From Nemopilema nomurai (lineage: Eukaryota; Cnidaria; Scyphozoa; Rhizostomeae; Rhizostomatidae), in contig ML133437.1 in NCBI GenBank assembly GCA_003864495.1, positions 2,046,001-2,110,000 of the forward strand: a DNA stretch of 64,000 nucleotides, given 5' to 3'. Positions within the stretch are counted from its first letter, which is position 1. Each line of letters starts with the position of its first letter. The notes below the pieces were generated by a model. The model was not told the DNA's origin. It was given only the letters and a program-made list of their open reading frames with translations, and searched no databases. This document shows, piece after piece, positions 22,617 to 35,800 of the stretch. Made by a program: the position numbers and the translations under genes.

Positions 22617-23835
22617 CCATTAATGTAGCAGCGATTTCTTTCGTTTACCCCTCATTCATAGCATGTTTACTGAAATAGCAGAAGTCGTTTCTTTGAACTG
22701 TACGAAGAATCGTTCGGGAAAACTTTATAGCACTATACGAAGAGAAACCAAAGTTCATTCAAAGTGGTACAGCTAAACTGTGATACGAAAACGCACAATT
22801 TAAGCACCTGGGTTGTTGCTGTTGCTGTTGTTGCTGAGAACAAGTATATTGACGCTACGAGCTGTCACCACGGCCTGGTCAAGACCTTGGGCCTATCAAA
22901 TACTAATCGATAGTTTTTATTAGTGCGCCTTATTTCCTTTTGCCCTCAATACTCTTATCGCAAAGGCTGCTGGGAAATCCTCACACACAGAGAAACATGA
23001 AAATGGGTTTCGTTGCGGGATTCACGTGCTTCATGAAAGTCTTCTGTCCAGGCAAAATCGAACATGAAATTCGTCTTGCAATAGAAGATTAGACGAAAGA
23101 AGGCAGTAAATCGTACGTTAGGAAACAGTAGCAAGTATAAAGTACAAATAATATCGTACAAATAATATCGTACAAGCAGTATCGTACAAAAATTACATTT
23201 TTACAAATAAATCACACTATTTTACAATATTCTATTTGTTCTAATCAATTAAATTGTTTGATGAATGTACAAGACGTTCTTGCTTTAAATTGTTCTTTCT
23301 GTTTACGTAAAGATTGGTAAGTGGATCCCTTGATTTCAACTCAAACAAAAAAAGGTGTTTGGAGTTACTTCAGGATATAGCCACCTAGTTTTATAAGTGA
23401 CTTCTTATTTATGTCCACATCTTTTTAATTTTTGTTTAAAGGTTTGTTTTGTTTGGATGTTTTGTACTATGCATGCTTTGATGTAAAAATCGCTCGGGCA
23501 ACAGGATGCTAGCTTATGACAACGCAAGTCACGTTCTTCTAAAAAACATCCAGCGACAATAATGCAAATCTATCAAATAGCACAATTTTGGGTCATGTTA
23601 AAAAACGTTAGTTCCAATTGCACATATCTACTTTTCTTATTCTTCGTTGTTCTTCTTATTGAGAACAACCAAAACAGGTATTGTCTCTTGAGACACTTGG
23701 GACAAGTAGAATTTTCGCGCTTTTGAACCCAGAATGTCAATCCAACTTTGAAAGGACACAGTAGCGTTGTGCGTTGAATAATGGCCATATCGATGGCAAG
23801 TACTTGATTTCCACATCCCTTTATTTCTTCTGGTA
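22617..23835. other. Convergent intergenic region (K2P and Eyes-shut-like 3' ends)
   Basis: It holds both 3' UTRs. A possible + strand AATAAA lies at 23206-23211 and a minus-strand one (tttatt) at 23820-23825, just 10 bases past the Eyes-shut-like stop codon, which may be too close to be used. A short tandem repeat of a 16-base unit (aataatatcgtacaaa-like, three copies) is at 23142-23190. No gene is seen. Confidence 0.5.
23206..23211 (+). terminator. Possible polyadenylation signal for the K2P gene
   Basis: AATAAA lies about 590 bases after the K2P stop codon, in a very AT-rich stretch. It is supported only by motif and position. Confidence 0.35.
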
Positions 23836-26800
23836 TTAACTGCAGGCTCGCACGTTCATGCCTCTGTTAAACGGGTTTTTATTCAAGTCGAGGATATTTT
23901 CTACTCTGACATCCCAAATGCATCCAGTGAGGCCTGATCTGTATTGGCCCTTGGAGAGGCTAGCGATATCGCCTTCAAGGCCGCCTGTAAGAAAATTAAT
24001 ATACTCTAAGCCATACGAGTCAAGGAGACTGTATATTGGAAATTGATTGACTGATCACATTGGACTTTCAAACCACACTGAAAGCTTTATGGAAATAACT
24101 ACAGACTTAATACTACAACATAGCTATGCAGTTCGGTGCTTTCGTTACTGGACAGGGCCTAAATATCATTTAAGCCACTAATAGATCAATCCTACTACAA
24201 AATGGCACAACATTTGGCATTCTACTTAAAGAATCACATGCAACTAATTTCAAAGCTGAAGTCACTTCTCTGATTCCTTTGCAAATTAAATGAAAAAGGT
24301 ACTAGGTTTCGCAAAACAAGGTATATATTTAGAAGTTAGTTGTAAAAAGGTGGCACATACCAATATAAATGTGACCAGCGGTATTCAAAACTTGTGACGT
24401 CGTTGTCCTGAACGTTGGTGCAAAACCATTTATAATAATGGCTATTGAAGCAAAAAATCCGTGGCTCACCCTATAATCAAAACAAACACAGAAATGAGAG
24501 ATTTGGAATACTAAATTGTCAGCTTCTGTCTATTGGCTTTGGGTAATGGAATGAAGAGGAATTTTGGAGTTTTCAAAGTTTTTTAAGGCCTACCTTGTTA
24601 TGATGACTTTGTGTGGTTGCCCATCCGCGATGTTGTTGTTGTCGTTAAACTGAAACTGCCCACTGCCAGCATTGATGCTACGGGGGAGCGAAGGATATGA
24701 AGAAACAATGTAAAAGAAGGCAACGAATGTCAAGAGGGTTATCTTTCCTGATAGACTGATAGACTGGGGGGGGGGGGGGGGGATGGGTGATTATTCTTTC
24801 AGCCTAACATAAGATTACGGAGAAGCATGTACGCATTGCCTTTGAAATAGCCACCCATCTAAAACAGGGGCGTTTCCCACATTTAGCTAAACGAGGTTTG
24901 CATATTCGAAACTAGCATAGAAAAGATTCAACAGCATTTTATAATTACAATCGTTTACACTGTTCGTCAAAGGAAAATCGGAACGACTGAAGAAGATAAA
25001 CCACCATTACATACACAAGACTGAGCTTATTGTTTTTTATTCCAACCACCATAAAGTCGGTTTTGCTAGTGCCCAGCTCTCCGAGCCACAAGATCAGCCC
25101 ATCAGATGTGGTGTTCAGTGAGAATTCGATTTGATTACTTGTAGATGGCCTAAAATGAAACCGCCCATCATAAATAAATAATATTGTTTTGTACGAAACG
25201 TTTTAGCTCTCAAAAAGAATAATTAATAAAATGTCATAACATTCCAATCAGGCAGGTTAAGTATAGGAAAAAAACAAATTTTGTTCTTCTGGTTTACTTA
25301 AGGAAATTAAGAGATATATTGCAAACACTATTAACAAAAGCAATCGATATGTGATAAAGTTATCTCTAATATTATTGAAAGAAGTAATTTGTTTTCATTT
25401 TATGTTCAAGGGCACTTGTTTGTATGCGAAGTGCGACGTCAATATGCTACAGAGCATGAGAGCAGATGCGAAATGTCGACTCAGTTTGCTCCGAAAGCAA
25501 AAAGGATTTGTGGACGTACGTTGTAATGTTGTCTTGAACAAATATGTATCCATCACCCTCAAATCTGGCTTTTGTGTAACGTGGAATAGCTGTAAACAAA
25601 TGTTTGACTTTTATCATCAACATAAATCACAATCATAAATCATAAATCATAAATCATAATCATAAATCACAATCATAAATCACAATCATAAATCACAATC
25701 ATAAATCACAATCATAAATCATAATCATAAATCATCAATCATAAATCATAATAATAAATCATAATCACCAATCATCAATCATAAATCATAATCATATGAA
25801 AAAGCTGCGAACGTGCAAAGCTTGAGCGACAAAAAGTTTTATAGCCGAAAATGACCCATGGTGTTTTGCTAATAAATTCTTTAGCTTATAGAGCAGTGCT
25901 GATAGTAGAAAAGCTGTTCTCTCGTCTTTTAAAGCATAAATCTCCAATCTTCAAAAATTCCAAGAATGTTTGCGTCACTTGAGTGGTTGGGGAAGGGGAA
26001 TTCTAATTGGTTGCCTATCCTAGAGAACCCAAAATCGGTTTAAAAAGTGCAAACAGAATCGTACAACCACAACACCAAAATATTGTCTGTGCTATTTTGC
26101 CTAAAAGCAATGGCTCACGGTTCGCCTAAAGGCGGTTTAAGTGGCGCAGAACATCACATACCAAGGTCACACAAGGCCCCTTCCCAACTGAGACTACATC
26201 TGCACGCGTATGGGAGCGGCGGAGACACTTTGGCAGTGGTACAAACAGCGTTGTTCTTGCACTCGTTCAATACGCACGTGCGCTGCGCATCCTCGATGTT
26301 CCTTCCGACTTTAGTGGAGTTGAAAGCATTCAAAACATTGTTAACCTGGAAAAGTATAATTGAAGCTGATTAACTATTTCACCCGGCATACTGAATCAAT
26401 CGCAAGTGAAGGTTCATTAAAGGATATCTTCTAAATGCTCCAAAAAGTAGAACAAATACATGCAAATATGTTCAATGAAATAGTGGTATCTGCATTCCTT
26501 TTGACAAAGCTAGCACCATATGTACAATGTAACGTTTAATGGATGCATCATTCCACGTGTATTGATAGTTGAATCAGCCTTTGGACATCATCGCACTATT
26601 TTGAAAGTAAGAGTAGATGACGAAATATTCTCACTGGACTTTAAATGAATGGTTGGAAATATTCCCTGCGGACAAGTGTACAAAGGCAACAATGGATGAT
26701 GCGGTGCTGCTTTGGCGATGCCTTTCAAGTCTCAAAGGAGGTTGCCGCAACTTATTTTGGGATGAAAAGCAAAATTACAAAGAACGTCTCGCTGGCAATG

Positions 26801-29800
26801 CCCCATGTTTCTGTCCTTTTGCGGGAAGCAGTGAAGAAGAGACGACTGAAGTGAATGTTGTTTATTCACCACAGAGCACAAATTGCAATCAAAGTCTTCC
26901 AGTTTTGAAGGTATGTGAACTTACGATGAATCTGGAAACTGTCCCCTCGAAATCTCTTTGCGAGTTGACGTCTTTAACTGCTTGGATAATCATCGTTGAT
27001 AGTCTTGGCAGCCCACCAAGGTACATGACGGACGCAACATTCAGTTGAGTGTAGGACCCCGGGCCTCGAACTCCGATGTACATGTTTGAATCGAGCCTCA
27101 TTATCGCTTCTTTTCGCCTCCTTTCCACGTACAACTCGTGCCACTGTCCTATTCTGATAGTATTTCGTGAACGCATCGTTGCCAATCCCAAACCCAAGTT
27201 GAAACGAACATAAACATATCTAGAAATTGAAAGAATTTAGTTGAACAAGGTTTCAACACAGCTTTACCTTCCAGCAGTAAAGTACCGTCAATAGTTGCTG
27301 TTAGGCGAGTTCTTAACACCACGAATGGTGAAGCAACTATTCGAAATGTGAAAACTCGAATTTCTTCACTCGAACTAAACTTTCTGTTTGCCTATGTAAC
27401 AGATCCAGCAGCAGTTTGCAAATCTCCCAACAGCAAGCGAGAATGCCACAAAGCATACCCTTTTTAGATTTACAGAAAAAAGTAATGCATTTTCACGAAT
27501 ATTTCATTTGTCATTTAAGTCAAAGACCTGAGAAAAAAGGTGTAATTGCGCCATACAAATCACTCTCTCTTGAAATATGCCTACCAAAATGAAGCCTTTA
27601 CTTTTAACACAGTTACGATAAATGACTTATTGATCAAATGATAACTTAAAAAATGAAAATTACCCATTCCAGAGACTTATAGCAAAGAAATCTCCACTAG
27701 AGCTATCCATGTTTTCACTGATGTAAAAGAGAAGGCCATTCAACTTTGCAGCTTTGAATCGGAGCTGTAACTTCGTGAAATACTTGACGTCCGGGCTGCG
27801 AAATGCCATGAATGAATTGGCTTTGAAGAACGGCTGGGTGATGTTGATTGCTGAAACGGAAAAAGCGTTTCTCAAAACTGGAGTGTTGACGGATAATTGC
27901 TTGGAAGTTCATGTCACTAAGAGAAGTGTTAACCTGAGAAAAAAGGCAGGACGTTTGTGTACTTTCTTATTCTCTTTTCAGGGTTATTTGTTTAACCTAC
28001 TACCAGTCAGATGTATACAGCGATGTATTTTATTTAGAAAACCGTTCGGGGCATATAATATTGGCCAAAATCTATGAAAGCTATCGTATTTGCCCTCAAG
28101 GCCTTCAAACTATAGGTAAAATTAAAAATTTGTTCGATAAATTTACAGCAAAAGTTCAAAGTTAATGTCATGTCTGTAGATGACTTGGTTATGTATGAAT
28201 TACGTAGGCGCGAAAGTTACTTACATTGATGACAGTAAGTGCCAATTCTCCCAAGCTGACAATCACAGCTAATGCCATTAGCATTTGATTGACAAACGGC
28301 CCCGGCTGCGCAGGGGTTGTAATCGACGCAGGGGATTCTTCGATAATTGCAGAGAACTCCACTCCAACCTGCAGGACAGTGACACACAAACTGACCCCCT
28401 GAAAAAAAAGCAATCAAGCATGTTCTTTCGTAAAGAAAACAGATTAATAGGCAACAAAAAAAATTGAATTATTCACTGAAAGTCAAGAGAAAAGGAACTG
28501 ATAAAAACTGCAAAAAGAATCAAGTCATCTACTTTAAGGCACAAGGAGTTGAGGCTTTGGAAAAGAAAGATATGTAATAGGATATAATGAAAATAGCTTC
28601 TTATTGACAACTGTTTAACTGAGCTTTGCTTCCCCTTTTTGGACATTGAGCTCAAAATTCCTGTCCACTTACCGCTTTGCGAACACGTCCCGTTGTTCTG
28701 ACACGGATTTGGGACACATTCACTAACTGAGTCGTCGCCGATGTTCAAGCCGCGCTCAACCGCAACTCCGCCTGCAGTAGCGTTACCAGTCGCGTTTGTG
28801 CGCAACGCCGTAAGGTTCGAGCGGGTAGTTCTGAAATAGGCATCAGATATTGTGCCAACAAATCCCAACTGGAAGTACGCCCGCAAAATGCTGGGTAATT
28901 TTGAGAAATCCGGTACTCCGCCGATGAAAAGCGGCGTGTATGCATCAAGGCCGGTCAATAGTCCGGGGCTGGTCACGTGCGTCGGCGGCTGATTGTCCGT
29001 GTATAGGTAGCCGGAGCGCCCGTTTCTTCCCGCAACAACCGAATGCCATGTCCGCGATGTGTCGATGCTCTGTCGGCTGCGAGCCGTGGCCACCCCACTA
29101 CCAAGATTGTAAATCAAGTAGGTGTAATTGTTGATTAGGCCAACGGCAAAGAAATCGTCACCAGATGCTCCTGCAACACATTCAACCAATCAGAAATTCA
29201 TCTTACAATCAGCGATACTGAACCTGATTCAAAAGACGTCTTTCAACGGTCAACACCTACTCACTGCAACACAACTTGCAACTAGCCATTTGAATACAAT
29301 TGACCACTGCAGTTCAAGACAGCCGAATAAAACGGTGTTATTCAAACACCACATGCTGTAGCTGCTAGTATTTTAAGAGTATGCATCTGCACAAAAAGAG
29401 TGGCAATGAAAGAAGCTTTAGCAGAGCCGGGTGTAGCCATTACTCATTTGGAATACCTAGTCGGCCTTAATTCCGCTTGCCCATTTTTTCCGCCAGCCCA
29501 ACTAAAGCCGGCCCTTATTAACGCCTAAATTAACGCCAAAAAGGGCCGGCGGAACTAGGGCCGATAAGGTTGCCAATTTTACTTGATGACGGAAAGGCGA
29601 CTCTGCTCTATGAGACAAGTCTAATGAAGAATACAACTTCAATTTTCAAAAGTCCAACTGCCAATAAAGTCTGATACATTAGTAGCACGTAGCCAGCTTA
29701 TTCTTGCTTGTCCCAAATCCCAAATCCTTCTTTCTTGCTGCAAAATACAGAAAGCAGTGCCACAAAGAATATCACTCACCAATTGGACTTTGACCTGCAT

Positions 29801-32800
29801 AGACGAGAAGCCCGTTTTCATAACTGTTTGGATCGTTACGATTAACTTTGAACTGTAATTGGATTTCAAACCGTTCGTCTGCGCTGCGCATTGTCTGCTG
29901 CCATGGATACTGAATGTACGAGGAGTAGTTGTAGACCTGACTGAACAGGGGGTTCGTGATGTTCATTGCTGTAAACGGAAAACGGGGGTTTAGCAACAAA
30001 TCATTATTTGCAACTATGTTGACAAAGATTGCATTAGACAACGTGAAACGTGATAGAAAATAGAGATTCAAGTGGAAATCAAAGGGTCATTGAAAGGGTC
30101 AATATCTAACTGGCACCCCAGTTAGTGTTTAGGTAAGTGAGAAAAAGAGTATGGCTAGTTCAATCCAGGTTTATGAGTTTTCAAACATATTTTCAGCTTT
30201 GGTATATGCATCATCAGATATGCATGTTTCCAATTTGCTTAAGAAACGAAATGTTTAATTATAGGACAGTAAAAGCAGAAAAGCGCCTTACACGACAAGC
30301 ATGATGGGCCATGTCTTCCAAACTGACATAGGCAAATTCGTCCAGTTGGTGTCCAGACACAGGTGCCTCCATTGCACGGGTCACCATGGCAATGCGCCAC
30401 CCGCTCGGTACAGTCAGTTCCAAAGTACCCGACCCCGCACTGGCAAGTGTATCGTTGTAGGTTGTCTTGGTTTTGTATGCAAGTGGCATTGTTGTGACAA
30501 GGCCCTCTTTGGCAGGCAGGGGTATCGCATTCGGAGATGCTCGACCAGTTCATGGCATCTGTTATCAACAAAAGAAAAAGATAGTAGCAAGTCAAAAAGA
30601 AAAAGATGGTAGCAAGTGAACAAGAAAAAGATGGTAGCAAGTTAACAAGAGGTTTGGGCACCAGGCACAGATGTAGGTCGAATTTCGTAGCTTGATTCTG
30701 ATAGGACATTGCATTTAAATACCCAGACTTGTGATACCTATCAATGACAATATCAGGTGTTATCGAAGCACGATCAGAGCTTCATTCTAGTGTTTGAAGC
30801 ACTTTAGGACAGCCTCATTCTAGTGTTTGAAGCACTTTAGGACAGCCTCATTCTAGTTTTGAAGCCCTTTAGGACAGCCTCGCCACGTCTTAAGATCTTA
30901 CCGTAAACCACATTGGTGCATAGGTATTAGCAGCTAATGAACTTACCGACAACTCGGTACGGTTTGCTGTTGACTTGCAGATCGCGAATGCATCCAATCA
31001 GATTGCTGACCGCCGGAACGCCAGCTGACGAGTTTACCGGGCGAAGTGTCCCCCTGATGCCACCAAGAAACCAGGGCGTCGAAAGCTGGATGCTCTTGAA
31101 GGTTGCAGTTGACGACCGGGTGACCGGAACGGAAGAATTCACTGCCAACGAGCCGGACCCAAACCGACTGTCGTGGCTGAAATAAGAATGCGGAAAGTGA
31201 GTAAAATATTCAGTTTATTTCATACATTAGCTTGTATCGTGATACTTGCACGGAAAAGAAGCGGGAGGGGGGGGGGGGGGGCAGGAAATCTGAAAAAGAG
31301 ACCATTTTGAAGGGAAAACATAGAGCTTGTCACTGAACTGGCAAAAATTCCTAAACATTTGTCAGGTTTTGGACATGAACAGTAAAACTAACCCAGGAAG
31401 TATTTGCATGTTTGGGTTACATGGGGAAAACACCGTGTTTCACCTACTTATCTGGTTACGTTTCCAAGCTTTGCAACTAGAATTGAGGATTATGAATGAA
31501 TGCGACCAAATGAGCTTATTCCTGAAATGGAATTCGTGTAATCGAATCATACCTAGCTCGAATTGTAACGAGATTTCCGTTGTCAACCCGAGTAGGGCTT
31601 GTAACGAAGACAACGCCGGCTCCTGCATCGAACCTGAACTCGACCACTCCATTCACAACTCTGATCATCAAGAAGTCTCTGAAGGTTTGATGCCCGGCAT
31701 AGAGGAGCAGGCCATTGGAGCGAGTCGTCCTAAACGTCATGACAATTGTGTTGACCACTTCGTTGAAACCGATCGGAGCGTACTCGACGAATGAGTGCCC
31801 GTTGAAGTACGGAAAATGGATTGTTATCCCTAGAAAACAAATATACGTGAATGGTTTTTGAATTTAATGTTTTATACGAGTATAGTTGCAATTATGGATT
31901 CATAACATTGTCAGAAAAAAGTGAGTTAGAGATGGGTTTACTTCTAAATCATTGTTTCTCCAACACTTTTCAAGCGCTTTATTGTTTTTGATGTATTCGT
32001 GGTGTGTTTTTCCAATAAATAGATAATTTTGAGCTCCAAAAACACACAGCTCATGAGGCCCCAAGAATAATGGTATAAGAGATTCGATTATACCAATCAA
32101 GATCCTGAATACTGCATAGATTCACATCTGTTCATACCTTCGATGCATCTTGGTCCGTAAGAGGGGTAGCCACACTGACATCTGAACAAGTTTCCATTGT
32201 TCACCCCACCGAAACAGGGGTATCCATTGCATGGACTGTCTGCACATGTTATGTTCCTCGGCGGAGGGGTTGTGGGGGCAACTGATGACATCATAACACG
32301 AGCTGACGACTGCGGTGGCGAGGGCGAAACAGCAGATAGCGAAATGGAGGTCGGCGAGCTCATAACGAGGCTGGGCGAGATCGTTGAAGCATCGATTGCT
32401 GTTGATCGACTGTTGGAGATGCTTGAAGCTGTTGCTTCCAGGGACGCTGAAGCAGTCAGGAGAGACGGTGATAAAAATGGCGATGGTTTTAAAGCTGATG
32501 AAGTGATTGAAAAAATGGAAGTTGAAGGGGTTAGATAAAATGACGTGCTGTGAAGAACATTTGTCGAAGCTCTCCCGTTCGCAGAGGACTGTGAAGGAGA
32601 TGTGATTACTAGCGTGGGCTTACGGGTCAACGATCTCGCGGATGAGTCCTTTAATGTTATTATTATTGTTTGATATGTCGGCATAAGTGTAGTTGAAGGC
32701 GTCACACTTCTGATGACCGTTTCAGTCAGCGTGAGAATAGGCACAGTGGAAGTTTCACTAGATATGATTGACCATGTAGACAGAACGGTCCTCCCCATAG

Positions 32801-35800
32801 TATCTGAAACTGTTGGCCTGACGGTGCGACTCGAATGAACTGTTAATGGAGACACGCCAGCAAATGATAGCAAGCTGGAAGGCACGCTTGCACGCTGCAG
32901 AGTCGTCGTAGGTAGTCCAGTTGCAGTTGTGCCTGGCCTTGAAGCTGGAAGGATCGACGATACCAAAGTTGAAAAGTTAACAACAGTGCTTTGCCCCGAA
33001 AGGCTGGATATCAAAGAGGATGCGAAGCCACTCGTCCAATAGGAAGCAACCGATGCAGCTGAAGACGGGGGTATTGCTGACGATCGTTGAAATTCACAGT
33101 TGCGGCCAAACGACCAACTTTGACAATAACATGTGTATGTATTCAAAGCTTCCTCTCGACACGTGCCCCCGTTCAGGCAAGGGTTGGAAGCACACTCGTT
33201 GTAATCAAACTGGCATTGCTTTCCTTGAAAACCAGGTCTGCAGTTACAAGCAAAACCACCTCCAGTTCCGCTTCTGCAAATGCCTGAATTTTGACAAGGA
33301 TTTGGTACGCAATTGGTTGAATAATTTTGGCACTTCTCGCCATAATACCCGCCCGTGCACTCGCAGACAAAGCCTGACAAGCGCTCGGTGCAGACGCCGC
33401 GCCCGCTGCAATTGGCAGTTCGGCAATCTGGAACCCGATTCTGGCAGAGGTTTCCGCTGAAGCCCACCTTGCAAATGCACTTGAAACTGGACGCCATACT
33501 GTCCTTGACGCACCTGCCGTTGTTTTGGCACTGGCAAACGAGGGACTCGCAGCTTAGGCCACCGTAGCCTAAGGGACAGCTGCAGTTGTAGTTGTTGCTT
33601 GACCCGCTGGTACAGTTTCCACCCTGTCGGCAGGGGTTCGGTGAGCAGGGCTCTCTAGTCGCTGTCATTGTGGCTATGACTGAGCTTTGCCAAGCACCAG
33701 ATGCCTGGATTGTAAATGTCGAGCGAGTTGCACTTCGCGCGCCGGCCACTGTTTGGGAGATAGAACCTGCAATTGCTGACCACGTGGGAGATAGGCTGGC
33801 CTGACCCGTCAACTCCATGGTGCTGGTCGGGGTCTGATGGATCTCCTGGCTTGAGGCCAGCACGGGACTCTGCACGGAGCGTGGTGCAGCACTTCCGGAG
33901 GCACTCTGAGAGCGGGTTGGTAATAGAGAATAACCACTGTCTGTTACATTCACAGATCTGGATTGCGTTTCTGGCAAAAATCTTGAACTGGATGCAAATC
34001 CACTTAAACTGGATTCAAATCCACTTGAACTGGATGCAAATCCACTTGAACTGGATGCAAATCCACTTGAACTGGATCCAAATCCACTTGAACTGGATGC
34101 AAATCCACTTGAACTGGATGCAAATCCACTTGAACTGGATGCAAATCCACTTGAACTGGATCCAAATCCACTCGAACTGGAGATGGTCCATGGTTGTTGG
34201 GTGCTGTGTTGCCCTGAACTGACGGAAGTACTTGGTGTAAAGCTTGGCTGAGGCTGAGATACACTGCTGTCAAACAAGGACATGTTAGTCATGGCGCTTG
34301 AAGAATGGCCAAATGCTGGAGTAGAGTTGGCAGTGGCCAGAGTAGACCAGGGCTGTATTGTAGATTGCCTTTGAATACTTGATGGAAAGAGCGGCGAAAC
34401 ACTGTCTCTAATTGACGCCTGATAGGAAGTTCGCTGGGGAGGTGCCTGAGACACCAACGAGAGTGCAGACATATGACTGGTCACGAAATCATAGCTCGTT
34501 GATACAGAGAGGGGTGTTGTGGAGCGATCTAGAGGAAGACTGCTTGCACTGGCCGTAGTCGACCCTGCAGGACTAGTTGATTGTAGAATGTGTTGTGAAC
34601 TTGCCAACGGGGTGATAGTCGAGGAACGAACAAACGAACTGATTGAAGATAATCCATAAGAATTTGAACTTGGTGGCAAAGCTTGAATGCTGCTGTCGGG
34701 TGTTCTCGAAACTTTGAAGGATGAGCTCACTAAGCGTATTATCCCATCCACAGATGTACTTAAGTGTGTCGTAGTAATGACTGCTAATGAGACTGCACTA
34801 GAACTTGTTTGAATGGGTGTATCAAAGCTTGTCAGAACAGACGACAAAGGCCTCAGTACTGATGTTATTTCCACACTTGACTTGAGTGAAGGCACAAAAA
34901 AACTGCTTGCAACTGATGATATGCTAAGTTCTGCCACCTCTGAAGACAAACTCGACACTGCAGCAATTGATGACATTCTTGACACTGCAGCAATTGATGA
35001 CATTCTTGACATCGCAGCTTTTGATGACAAGCTTGGTACTGCAGCGATCGATGACATGGTTGGTACTGCCACCGCTGATGACAACCTTGACACCGTAACA
35101 ATTGACGATGATGTGCCTTGTAATGTTGCCCCTGTTGACAAGCTTGAGATTGTAGCACTAGGTGACAAGCTTAAAATTGCCGCGCTCGAAATTGCAGAAG
35201 AAACCTGAATTGATGTTTGCTCGCGATACCTTGTCAGATAAGAGGACACCTGGAGTGTCGATGGCGTGCTAAACACAGAAGAATATCTTGCAACACTACC
35301 AGCTGGTGACGGACTTTCAAAAGTGGCAACAGTTGATGAGCCTTGGACGACAATCCTAGAAGCTCTCACTGATGTTAATGAAGTTCCACTGGTCGCATCC
35401 ATTGAATTCGGTAGGGAGGTGCTGACAGTTCGTGATGCGGAAGGTGTCATTTCACTTCTTGTTCCGATGACTGAACTTGGAATGAGGAATGACTGGGATA
35501 AATAGCTACTTCTGGTCCTTGTTACATCAAAACTGGTAGTGACAGCTGCTTCTGAGGCGGTCAAAAATGTTGCGGTAAAAAACGACCTTTTCGAGTCGGA
35601 TAAAACCGATGTCGCAACAGGTAGATGAAGAGTAGAGCCGTATGCAGTAGATAACATTGAAGATGGAGTTGATGACCTGTTCTGACAACGAGTGCCAAAG
35701 AATCCTTGTTGACAATAACACATAAAGCTCCCAAGACCAACCTCGCGGCAATGGCCGCCATTCAAGCATGGATTCGACGCACATTCGTTGACGTCAAATT

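Noticed and set aside
26617..27048. 143-codon + strand open frame
   Set aside because: It overlaps the minus-strand LamG3 exon and its flanking intron, has no recognised domain and is a shadow frame.
31327..31794. 155-codon + strand open frame
   Set aside because: Antisense to the LamG1 exon at 31553-31829; composition follows the coding strand.
33020..34273. Several open frames, including His/Leu/Asn-rich repeats around 34004-34222
   Set aside because: They arise from reading the GFASSSS minisatellite and EGF codons in other frames.
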